Positions 1-12,000 of a stretch of 39,011 nucleotides of DNA are shown one piece after another. This DNA comes from Actinacidiphila acidipaludis. Its GTDB lineage: Bacteria; Actinomycetota; Actinomycetes; Streptomycetales; Streptomycetaceae. Both the position numbers and the translations under genes were made by a program. The stretch covers positions 1 to 39,011 of the forward strand of contig NZ_JAINZZ010000069.1 in the NCBI RefSeq assembly GCF_019890725.1. The letters run 5' to 3'. Below the pieces are notes generated by a model. That model had not been told where the DNA came from. It saw nothing but the letters and a program-made list of their open reading frames with translations, and made no database searches. Positions within the stretch are counted from its first letter, which is position 1; each line of letters opens with the position of its first letter.

Positions 1-3000
1 GGGAAGTTCACCGAGAACGGGTGGCATCTGGCGCCCGGCGCGGGCACGTTCGCCGAGAACGGCACGCGGTTCGACGCCGACGCCGGAAAGCTGACCGAGG
101 GCGCCGGCGGGCACGGCATGACGTCCCAGGCCGGCCACGACGGCGTCTCCGCCCTCGACCGGCTCGACCTGGCGGGCCGCAGCGCCGGGACCGGCGACAC
201 CTCGGGCGCCGCCGCGGCGCTCCATCAGCCGAAGGCCGCGGCCGAGAGCGAGGCGGTCGCCCTGGCCGCGACGCCCGCGCACGTCGCCGTGCGCCCGGCC
301 CCGGCTCCGCACACCGGCCCCGGCGCCGCCGCCCGCCCGCCGAGGAGCCGCTTCGAGGCCGTGACCGGCGGGGTCGGCGGCCGGATCGGCGCCCAGCGGC
401 TCGCCGCCTGGAACAAGTACGAGCAGGCGGTCTCCGACGCCGCGCACGCCGAGCAGGTCCTCCACGACCTCGGCGGCGGCCTGGAGAAGCCGTCCGCCGA
501 CGTCGACCAGGCCGCGGCCAAGCTCGACGCCCACCAGGCCGCGCTCGGTGTGGACGCCGCCCGCCAGGACCTGGCCCGGCTCGGCATGGACGTCCGCGGC
601 ATCCAGTCCCGTCTCGACCGGTTCGCGCCGCCGCCCGCCCCCGCCAAGCCGTCCGCGCACCCGGCCCCCACCCGCGAGGAGCGCGGCGCCGCCTGGCAGG
701 GCTTCCGCGAGCAGCGGGACACCGGCCTCGACCGGCAGCTCATCGTCGAGTCCCGCTTCGAGCACGCCACGGGCGACCTGCCGGCCGAGACCCTGCGCGG
801 TTTCGAGGACTTCACCGCCTCCGATCTGTTCGGCGGTCACTACCTCAAGGAGGACCGCGTCGAAGGGCGGTTCACTCCGGAGGACCGGACGCCGCGCAAG
901 CTCGCGGAGGACTCCTACCGGCAGCACCTGCACGACGCCTACCAGCAGCTCGCCGACCACAACGAGCGCGGCATGGTGCCCGAGGGCCAGTGGCGGGCCG
1001 TGCACGAGCGGCTGCAGGAGGGGATGCCGCTGCACTTCCAGCGGATCGCCCAGCGGGAACGGGCCATGGACCTGTTCGAGCAGGACTTCGCCAAGGCGCT
1101 GGAGGACTTCCGCCGGGACGACCTCTTCGGCGGCCGCTACCTGCCGCCCGAGGACGCGGCGGGTGCCGCCCGCACCGACGACCTGGCGGCGGCCGGCCGC
1201 ACCGACGACCTCGCGGCGGCCGACCACGGCGGCCCGGCCGCCGGTCTCCACGAACTGCGGCTCCAGATGATGCTGAAGTACGGCCGCGCCGTGGACCGCC
1301 CGTTCGCCGAGCAGATGCGGCGCGACATCGACGCGGCCGTCGGCGACGCCCTCGGCGCCCACGACGCGGCGGCCGTGGACAAGGACGTGGTGAAGAGCCC
1401 CGCTCCCGGCCGACCCGGCGGCGGCCGCGACCTGGCCGCGGGCTCGCTGAGCGACGAGAGCCTCGCGGGGCTGCGCGCCGACCTCGCGCACGAGATCGCC
1501 GGGCTCAGCGACCGCGAGCGGTGGATCCAGCACGCCACCGAGAGCTTCGACACCGAACTGGAGAAGGGCGAGGAGGACCTGACGGGAGGTCACCCGCACC
1601 TCGACGAGGAGACCGGCGGCTGGGCCCGCGCCGACTTCCAGAAGGACCTTCGGGCCGCGCACACCCGGTTCCACGGCCCCGGCGGGGGCGGCAGGGGCGG
1701 CGCCCTCGGCGACGGCCGCGGGTGGGAGACCCACGTCGGCCGCGCGACCGGCGAGCACAGCCTCTCCGCGCGGCTGCGGTTCGCCGAGTTCCGCCAGTTC
1801 CGGATGACCGAGGCGCGGCGCGTCTTCGACTCCGTGCTGGAAGACTTCGACCGGGACTTCCACCTGATCGAGGGCGAGCTGAACGACGCCCAGCGCACCC
1901 GGCTGCGCGGCGAGTTCGAGACGGCCGTCGACCGGGCCGTCGAGAACCACTGGTTCGGCCACATGGGCCGGCCGGACTTCCGCTTCGGCGGGCCCGGGGA
2001 CGCCGGCCGCGTCGTCGAGGCGCGGCCCTGGAACGAGGCGTTCAAGGAGCTGACGGCCGGACTGCACCTGCGGTTCTCGCACGAACTCCAGCTCGAGACG
2101 ACCCTGTCGGCCGCGGCCCGCGACTTCCACGGCATCGTCGGCCACCCCGACAGTGTGCAGAGCTTCCGCAACACCGTGCGCGAGCAGACCATCGACCAGC
2201 TCGGCAAGGACTTCCGCGAGCGCACCGTCGAGGCCTACGACAAGGCCTGGTCGACGATCGAGCACGACATCAAGGCGTGGCTCAGGCACGAGGCGCAGCA
2301 CGAGAACCTCTTCCACGAGTCGCTGAACGCCCGCACCTCCGCACCGCTGGACCGGCCCCGCATCGCCGCGGACGGCACGCCGCCGCACGACACGGCGGTC
2401 CCCGATCCGCCCCACGCCGAGTCCAGCGGTGCGCCGGCCGGGACCACCCCCGGACACGAACAGGGTGAGCCGCTGCCCGCCGCCCCGGAGACCGGGGAAC
2501 CGGTCCCCGCGCCGCCGGCCGCCGAGCCCAAGAGCCCGCCGCCCGCCACCGGACACGTCGGCGAGGACCTGCCGTCCACCACGGACGCGCCCGGCGCGGG
2601 GCACACGCAGGAGCAGCTGCAGGAACAGCTCCCGGAGCAGATCCGCACCGAACGGGCCCAGCGGATCGGCGCGCGGCTGGCCGAGGCGCTCAAGAAGCAC
2701 GTCGAGCCGCGCCCGCCGTTCCACACCGGACCGCTCTTCGACGCCCGGCGGGTCGAGGGGCACGACGGCTTCGAGGTCACCGAGGTCAAGGTCAAGGTCG
2801 CCTTCACCGGCGAGGGCGCCGCCGAGCACGCCGAGAGTGTGCTCCAGCGGATCCGCACGGGCGTGGCCGGCCGGTTCGGCGGCGTGGGCCGGACCGTCGA
2901 CGGCGGCCGGCTGCGGATCAGCGTGCAGCACGTGCCGGCCGGCGAGAACCCGCACCTTACGGTCGAACTCGCGGGCCACGACCGGGCGATGGACGCGCAC

Positions 3001-6000
3001 ACCTGGTGGCACGACGCGGCGCCCGGCGCCTACGCCGACCGGCTGGGCGAGCACATCGGGCTGCTGCACGGCGTCACCGGGGAGCGGCCGCACGGTCTCG
3101 TCGTCCCGTGGCACGCCTTCGAGAAGCGGTCACTCGCGCCGGTGGCCGACCGTCCCTTCACCGTCCACCGGACCGAGTCCGCGGACGGCTCCGCCACCAC
3201 GCACGTGCAGCTCACGGTGGAGATGCCCGACCTCCGCCACGAGGCGCACTCGGTACGCGAGAACCTGCGGAACCAGGTGCGGGACATCGTCACCGAGAAG
3301 TTCGGCGGCCTCGTGACGCACCTGGCCGACGGACAGGCGACGCAGCTCTCCGTCGACTTCGTCCGGCCGGGCCGTGGCGCGCTGATCCGATTCACCGGGG
3401 ACGCGTCCGGAAGCTGGCACATGGAGACGGCCGGTGAGGACCTGGTCACCCGGCTCGCCGGAAGCCTCGGCCACGACCTGGCCGGGGCCCGCGACCTGAC
3501 CGCGGCTCACGTCCCCGCGCAGGCCGCGTCCGGCACCGTCGCGGACACCGCCCACCTCGACACCGCGAGCGACTCCGGCACGCTGGTCGGGGAAGGGGAC
3601 GACCTGACGCTGGTGAACGGCGTGGACGGCGAAGGGCACGTGCAGGCCCAGCTCCTGGCGGAGAAGGGCGGCGCCGCGCCGCTGAAGTCCTCCGCGGACA
3701 TCCTGTCGTGGCTGACCGGGGTCGACCACGGGCTCAGCGCCGAGAAGGCCGCACTGCTCGACCCGCGGGCGCGGTTCGCCACGGACATCCAGCTGTTCCC
3801 CGCCCTCCCCGGGACAACCGGCCATGTGCCCCCGGCGGGACAGCAGTTCCGCGGCAACGGCCGCGGTGGGCGGGGCGGTTTCCGCGGCGTGCAGGGCGGC
3901 CGCGGCGCCGGACGCGGGGTGCAGGCCGTGCGGGGCGGCCGTGGCGGACAGGGCCTGCGGGGCGTCGGCCGCGGCGAGGAGGTGCCGCACGGCACACCGC
4001 CGGTGACCGGGCACACCGCCGTGCAGGGCTCCGCGCGGCTGACGGAGGCTCTCCCCGACGTGGCGCGGGCGGATCTCACGGACGCGATCCGGGTCCGCCT
4101 GGGACGGCTGGACGGCACGCCCGTGAGCCGGGCCGAGGCGACGGCGCTGAAGGCCGACCTGACGCACTTCGACGCGCCCGGCGCACCCGCCGAGCTGACG
4201 GCCGGTCACCTGCGGCTCACCGACGTCCAGCGGGCGCAGCTCGTGCTGCGCAACCCCCGCCTGGACCGTGACCTGGCCGCGGCGCTCGGACGGCCGGAAG
4301 CCGGCCGCGACCTGGCCGCCGCGATCGAGAAGAACGGGGCGGCGCGCGCGGACCTCGCCCTCGACCTCTCGGCCGCCCTCGGTCAGCCCCGGTGGGCCGC
4401 CGCCCTGACCACCCCCGGCCTCGGAAAGGCGCTCGCGGCCCACATCGGCCGCCCGGAGCTGGGCGAGAAGCTGGTCACCGCACTCCACGGCCTGTCGGGC
4501 GCGGAGAAGCGGGTGCTCTGGCAGCCCGGCTACGCGACCGGCGACCAGTTCGGCATCGCGGCCGCCCTGATGGGCGACAAGGACCTGCACGTCGTGGTGG
4601 TCACCGGGATCCCGGACCGGGCGGCGCAGGACAAGGGCCCGAGCATCGCGAAGTTCTATCAGGACAGCGGGATCGGCAAGGACCGGGTGCACCTGGTCGA
4701 GATGAAACCGGCGGACAAGAACGCCGGGGCCGCCGCCGAGACCAAGGCCCAGGAGATCCTCGGCGTCACCAGGAACCTCCGGAAGGACCCGCGCTTCATG
4801 CCCGTCGCCGCGGGAACCACCTGGGTGGCGGAGAACTTCTCCGTCGGCGTCCGCCGGACGGTGCGCGCGCACTGGAAACTGGACGAGACCGGCTTCCCGC
4901 CCGCCGCGCAGGACACGCTCGGGCAGTGGCTGGAGGGGCTGAAGATCGCCCCCTCACCGGAGCGCGACACGATCGTGCTCTGGTCCCGGTTCAGCGGCAA
5001 GAAGGGCGACGTCCACGTCGAGCACGACACGTCCTACACCGGTGTCCAGCAGATCCTGACGGAACTCAACCTCCACCGCGCGCAGACCGGCGGCAAGGGG
5101 CCGCTGGTCGTCATCGCCGGTGACGCGTCCGCCGTGAAGGGCGACTACGGCAAGTACGGCGCCATCGTCGGCAAGCTGCGGAACGAGGGACTTGACGTCC
5201 ACGACCTGACGAACTTCTGGGAGCCGGACCGCCACGGCGCGACGATCGGGACGTGGGGCGGGGACAGCCGGATCGGGCAGATGCGGCTCTACGAGTACCT
5301 CCGCCTGAACAGCGCGAGCGTCCGCCACCTGGGCTTCCGCAGCGGCAACCTGGAGGCCCTGGCGCTCTCCGGCCACACCGTCCGCTACATGGAGGAGCCG
5401 GGCAGCGTCGGCGGCGACCGGATGGCCAAGTGGCACGCGGCGCAGAACTCCCTGCTCACCGCACCCGGGCAGGGCGCCAGGGGCATCAAGGGCCACGCCC
5501 TGGCCTCGGGGTACGAGCGGCTCCTGGTCGACGCCCCGCCGACGCGCTCCGGCAAGTACATCTTCGAGAAGATGCAGGACATCCTGCAGAAGAAGCAGGC
5601 CCTCGGCCCGAACGGGGACAGGGCGCAGGGCGCCGACCTCGACCGGGAGATGAAGAACCTGCTGCACCCCAAGTGGGTCAAGGGCGCCGGCCACGGGATC
5701 GAGGTGCCCAAGGAGATCAAGAGCAAGACCAAGGGCTTCGCGTCCACCGACCTGCGCACGATCACCGGCTACCTGACGGGCGGCCGTCCGGTCGCCCACG
5801 TCCCGGGTCCGCCCGCACACGGGCACGCGGCCGTCGAGACCCTGTCCCCGGCACCGCCCGCCACGTCGTCCGGCCACGCCACCACGTCCCGCGGCACGGC
5901 CGGGCAGGTCGTGGCGCCGCGCGCGCCCCAGCCGGTGCGGACCGTGGCGGACGACCACGTCCGGGCGCACGACAACCCGGCGGCGGTGGGCGAGTTCACC

Positions 6001-9000
6001 ACCGGGCCGAAGGACTTCCTCGAGCACAACACCGTCCTGCTGCGCATGAAGGACGGCATGGAGACCCGCACGCCCGGCCTCGCCGTGGACTACAGCTCCT
6101 TCCTGAAGTGGATGGACAAGCAGGACCGGCACTGGTTCGCCCTCACCCCGCACGGCGCGCAGGGGCAGAGCGGCCGGCCGGCGTACCTGCTGACGCCTGC
6201 CATCGAGAAGTACGCCCACGAGTTCGCGCACGACCCCGAACTGCGGGAGATCGTCGGCGGCCACGACCTGCCGGCGCCGGGCGGGACCGGGGACTACCTC
6301 GCCGCGCACTACGTGCCCTACTACCAGGGCGCGTCGACGCACGCCGAGACGCAGGTGGGGCACACCCGGATCCCGGTGGACCGCGGCGGGGACTTCAACC
6401 CCGACTTCGTGTTCACCGCGGGCATGAACGGCTGCGCCTTCGCGGTGACCAGGAGCGAGCACGGCGACAGCTTCACGGCGTGGCACTACCAGTCGCCGAC
6501 GTCCAACCGGAAGGACTCGGAGCGGTTCCGGCTGGACCGGCGTCCGGTCGACTGGTTCGGGGACTGCGAGTACCAGGACGTCCAGCCCGGCGGGCTGCCC
6601 GAGTCGACGAACCTGATGTGGCGCGGGGACGACGGCTGGCGGTTCGTCAGCCAGGAGAACCACGCGGACTTCCACGATGCCGACCGGGTGTGGACCAACC
6701 GGATCACCACCCGCCCGGTGCGTCTGACGCCGGGCCAGGAGTGGGACTACGTCGCCCGGTACTACCAGCGCACCGCGGAGGACCGGCTGGTCAAGCTCGA
6801 CCGCGTGAAGCGGGACTACGTCGACCGGCTCGACAACAGCAAGGCCGGCGTGCTCCTGAAGTCCTCCTTCGACCTGATGAAGATGCAGGCCGAGCGCGAC
6901 GTGGACCTCCTGGGAAAGGTCACGGGTGCCGACGACCTCACGGCGGCCACGAAGACCCTGGCCGAGGACCACGCGAGCACGACCGAGATGGTCGGGACCC
7001 TGCACGCCAAGTCGGAGGACGAGGAGACGATCCAGCGCAAGGCGGCCTGGCCCTGGGAGAAGGCCCAGCTCGACGAGGCCGACCGCCTCCGCGGGCAGGT
7101 GCGCTTCTTCATCACCGACGCGGCGGACGGCAAGTGGCTCCCCGGCCTGCAACGGGAGTCCGCGGCGCTGACGGAACCGCCCGCGACCGCCCCGGCCACC
7201 GAGGCGGCCGTCCACGCCCCGGCGCCGCACGCCCCCGTGGAGACCGGTCCCGCACCGTTGCACACCCTGAGCGCGCCCGCCCCCGGCACGTCCCTCACGG
7301 ACGCCCCGGGGTGGCAGGCCGCGCGTTCGGAGGCGGTGCCGCTGCACCACTCCGGCACCTGGATGGACCCCGTGTCGCGCCCGATGGGCGCCGGCCGGCA
7401 CGCACCCCGGTACACCGTCACGTCGTCCTTCGACGTGCGCCGGTTCTCCGTCGGCGAGGACCGCGTGACGGACCTGACCGTGCGGGTGGACCTCGGGGCC
7501 GGGGAGGGCGTCCACTCCGACGCGGTCGAGGCGGCCTGGACGAGGGCGCTCCACGGCGTGGAGCGGGTCTTCAACGCCCCGGCGCACCGGATGCCCGACG
7601 GCAGCCTGCTCCACGTCACCCTGGAGCGCGCCGGGCACGGCGAGCACGCCGGGCACGGCGCCGCCGGGAAACCCGCCGCCCACATGACCGTGACGGTGGA
7701 CGGCCCGCAGAGCCTCACCGACCAGTTCCGCTGGTCGGTGAACTCCACCGAGCAGGACATCGCACACGAGATCGGCCACCAGCTGGGGCTGCGCGACGAG
7801 TACCGGGACGCCACCGCGCCCGGCCGTGCCTCGGTCGAGGGCAGCCTCATGGGCAACTACCACCACCACGGGCCCGACGGCCTGGAGCACGGCGGCATGC
7901 GCGACCGCTACCTGCGGCTGCTGCAGGACGCCGTCGACCGGACCGTTACCGGCAGGGCGGCGCACCACCCGGCCGTCACCGGCGGCGTCAGCCCGCACAG
8001 CCCGCAGCCGTCGACCACGCCGCCACCGGTCCGCATGACCCGGCACGGCCAACTCGGCGGCGCCGACCGGATCCTGCCCTCGGCCACCGCCGGGACGTCG
8101 CTGACCGACGGACTACTCAAGGAACTCGAAGGGACGCTCAGCCCCGGCGAACTCACCGCGCTCCGCGCCCAGTGGGAGCCGGACCTGCGGACCGAGGTGC
8201 TCCCCGCCCTCTCGGCCATGACTCGCGGCGAGACCAGGAAGCTCACCATCGACGTCGGCGGCTGGAGCGGCGAGGTCCGCGTCACCGCCCGGGTCGAGCA
8301 GGCCACCACCCGGGACGCCCTCCCCTCGCTGGAGTTCGAGGACGGCACCGAGTCGTTCCAGCGCAGCGGCTTCCTGCGGGAGCGGCTCACCGGCGGCAGC
8401 GCCGGCCTGCTGGTCAAGGGCAAGGCCGCCGGCCACACCGACCTCACCGGGCAGGCGTCCGCCTCCTGGACGCGGACCACGTCCGATCGCGTCGCCGGCG
8501 GCAGCCGCGTCTTCAGCCGCGGCAAGACCCCGGAACCGGCCCTGACCGTCGACACCGTCGTCCGCGTGGAGTTCGACTTCTCCGGGGTCGGCGGACGGCT
8601 GGGCCGGCACTTCGACCTGGCGCGGGCCACGGACACCGGGCGGATCACCCGCGTGACCGTCCCGGTGCACGTTCCGGTGGCCACCAGCGCGGCGGACGCC
8701 ACGCTCAGCGCCGCCGCGACCGGTGAGCACTTCCTGCCGCCCGCCCGGATCGAGCAGACCCTGGCGCTGGGCGGCACGGACATCGTCCGCGACGTCTTCC
8801 TGGTGGACGGCGAGGGCCGCCGCACCACCGGCAGCCTGTCGGACACACTCCTCGGCACCGGCGCGGATCCGTCCTCCCTCACCGCCTACGGGAAGCGGAA
8901 GTTCGGCCAGGACTGGCCGGAGGTACGGCAGCTGGTGCTGGCCCGCCTCGACTCGCTCGACGTCCTGCAGTTCCGGCTGAAGGGCATGACCGGCGGCGAT

Positions 9001-12000
9001 CCCCTGGAGATCGACCTGGGGGAGCGCGGCGCGCTGCTCGTCACCGCCGAGGTGACGTCCATGGAGCACCTGCGCACCACCGACAAGACCGAGTTCAACA
9101 CCGGCGCCGACGTCACCCGCGTCTTCACCCTCACCGAGGGGCGCAACCGCGCCCTGCGCGGCGGCTTCAGCGCGCAGAGCTCGGACCTGCAGGCCGGCCC
9201 GGTGACCCTCAGCGGCGAGCTGTCCGGGCAGTACGAGCACGAGGGCGTCGCGAGCCGCCAGGTGTCCGTACGGTCGGGCAGCGCGGTCAAGATGAAGGTT
9301 TCGGGCGCCGTCTTCGACGGTGTCGCGAAGCTCACCTTCACCCACCGCGCGGTGCCGGCCGGATCCACGGTGACACCGGCCGCCGCGACGGCCGCCGCGA
9401 CGGCGGGAGCCGCGACCGGGGCGGCCGACCACGCCGTCTCCCACGTCGGCTTCCAGACCCTGGTCGAGGCCGCCGAGTCCCGGCCGGTGGAGACCGCGCG
9501 CGCCTTCACCGCGGCCGAACGCCCCGCGGGCCCGCTGCGGATGGCCGCCCCGCACCTGGCCGCAGGGGACCTCGCCTGGCGCCCCGCGGGCCACGTCTGG
9601 GACGGGCTCCCCGAGCACTCCGTCGTCCTCGACGTGCTGCTCGGCGAGGAGCGCCCGGCGGAAACGGCCGCGGCCGGCGGCGCACAGCGTCCGGCGGACG
9701 TCGTCGACCACCTCGGCCGGCAGTACCTGCGCGACGAGTGGGACACCCTGCGCACCTCCGCGCTGGACACGGTGAGCCGCGAACAGCTCACCGTGTCCCT
9801 GCCGCCGATGACCCGCGGCACCGCGGTCCGCAGCGTGCCGCTGACCGTGCCGCTCCGCACCGACGCCCAGGTGTCGGCGACCGCCCGGCTCGACGGCCTG
9901 GAGTACCTCCGCACCCTCGACGCGGCCGAGATCAACCTGCTCAGCGAGATCACCGAGGACGCCGGCGCACGGCTGAACTCGGCCGTCACCCACGGCGAGG
10001 GGCTGCAGGGCGGCGCACAGCCCGCGGTTTCCGACGCGGTCACCGTCGGCCTGCACGCCCTGGGCGTGTCGCGCTCCGACCGGCGGCTCAGCGGCAACGG
10101 GGTCTCGGGCGCCACCAACTCCGTGGCCGGCGCGAAGTACCCGGAGCCGATGGTGGTCTTCCTCGCCCGGGCGCACCTGGACACCACCGTGGGACGACCG
10201 GGTGACGCCGGCGCGCGGACCGCTGGGAGCGAGGTGCGGTTCGTGGTGGCCGTCCCGCAGTCCCACGCCGAGCAGTTCGCGGTGGCCGAGGACGCGGCGG
10301 GACCGCAGGTCTTCACACGCCCCGGCCCGCCGGCCCCGGCCACGCTGCCCGCCGAGGGACTGCGCGCCGGGAGCGGACGGACGGCCGAGGCGCCGCCGGC
10401 CGCGACGCTCACCAGCCCCGCCCCCGCCCTGGAAGCGACCCGCGCCCCGCTGGCCTTCCAGCCGCCCGAGCGCGTCCGCACCACCGGCCGGATCGGCGCC
10501 GGGGACGCCGTGCTCGGCACCGGGGACGGCAATGCCCTGGTCAGCGCCCTCAAGGAGGAGCTGGGCGGCACCTTCGAGGACGGCTGGCAGCAGGTCGAGG
10601 GCGACCTGCACCTGTTCTTCGACGGCGCGGTCCTGCCGGCCCGGCTCCCGGGCCTGACCGCCGGGACGAGCTGGGGGACGAAGGTCACCGCCGGCGGGGT
10701 GTCCGCGGACATCAGGATCACCCGCGCGACCGCCACGATGACCAAGTACCTGCGCGTGGAGAAGAAGTTCGAGTTCGAGCGGGGCTCGGAGTCGACCTCC
10801 GGACGCGCCACGACCAGCACCAGGACCGCCCGTCGCGGCCTGTGGCAGCGCGGGGCGCTCCGGGTGCCGCACACGGCGATCACGCTGAGCCGCACCCGCA
10901 ACACCGACACCCTGGCGGGCCGGGCGCTGGACGCGCGGTCGGGCGTCGTCGCCAAGGGCAAGACCGTCGAGCCGGCCGCCCTCTTCGAGGGCGAGATCGC
11001 GTACACGGTGGACATCACCGTCTCCCGCGGGATACCCGGCATGACCGACACGCGGCAGCTCACCGTCCGCACCGGCGGCGCGTTCGGCTTCCCGGTGCGC
11101 GACCTGCCGGTCGACCCGGCGACCCGGCTCCGGCCGCAGCCCGCGCAGCACTACCGGCCGCCCCGCAGGACCGAGGACTCGCTCCTGCTCGGCGCGAGCG
11201 ACATCGTGCTCGGCGCGGACTTCCACGCGGGCGTCCTCGACCAGCTCGACACCACCGGCGCCAGGGTCTACGGCTCGGCCGGTGCGTGGCGGACGGCCAA
11301 GGACCAGCTCCGCACGCTGCTGCCGGCCGACGCGTTCCAGCGCCGGCTCAGGCCCATGATGGCCGGGCAGCCGTGGGTGGTCAGGCTCGGCAGCCGGCAG
11401 GTGATCGTCACCGCGAGCGTGCGCGAGATGACCCACGCCGCGAACACCGACGCCACCGAGTTCCACTCCGCGATCCTGCGCACGACGGGCTCCGGCGGAC
11501 CGGAGGACGCGGTCCTGCGCGACCACGCGGTCTCCACGTCGACGTCGCTCGGCGTCGTCGGCACCTCCGACCCGGTCGGGGTGCTGCCCGTCGAGGTGTT
11601 CGCCGGCGGCACCGTGACGCACACGACCCTGCGCGACGACGTGACCGAGTCGGCCGTCTCGGCGCGGACCGGCACCGGCACCAAGTCCAAGGTGCCAGGC
11701 AGCGTGTTCGACGGCCGGGCCACGCTGCACGTCGAGTTCCGGCAGTCCTGGCGGCCCTTCGGGCGCACCGTCGACCAGCGGGTCCCCCGTGCCGTGCGCG
11801 GCGAGCAGGCGCGGATCGGCGCCCTGCGCGACCGGCTGGCCGACGCCACCGAGGGGAGCGCGGACGCCCTGCGGCTGCGCGCCGAACTCGACGCCGCGCT
11901 GGCCGGCCAGACCCGGGCGATCAGGGACCGTGCCGCGGCGGCGCACTCCACCGCGCGCGGGACCGGCACGGCGCCGTCCATGACGCGGACGAGGTTCGGC

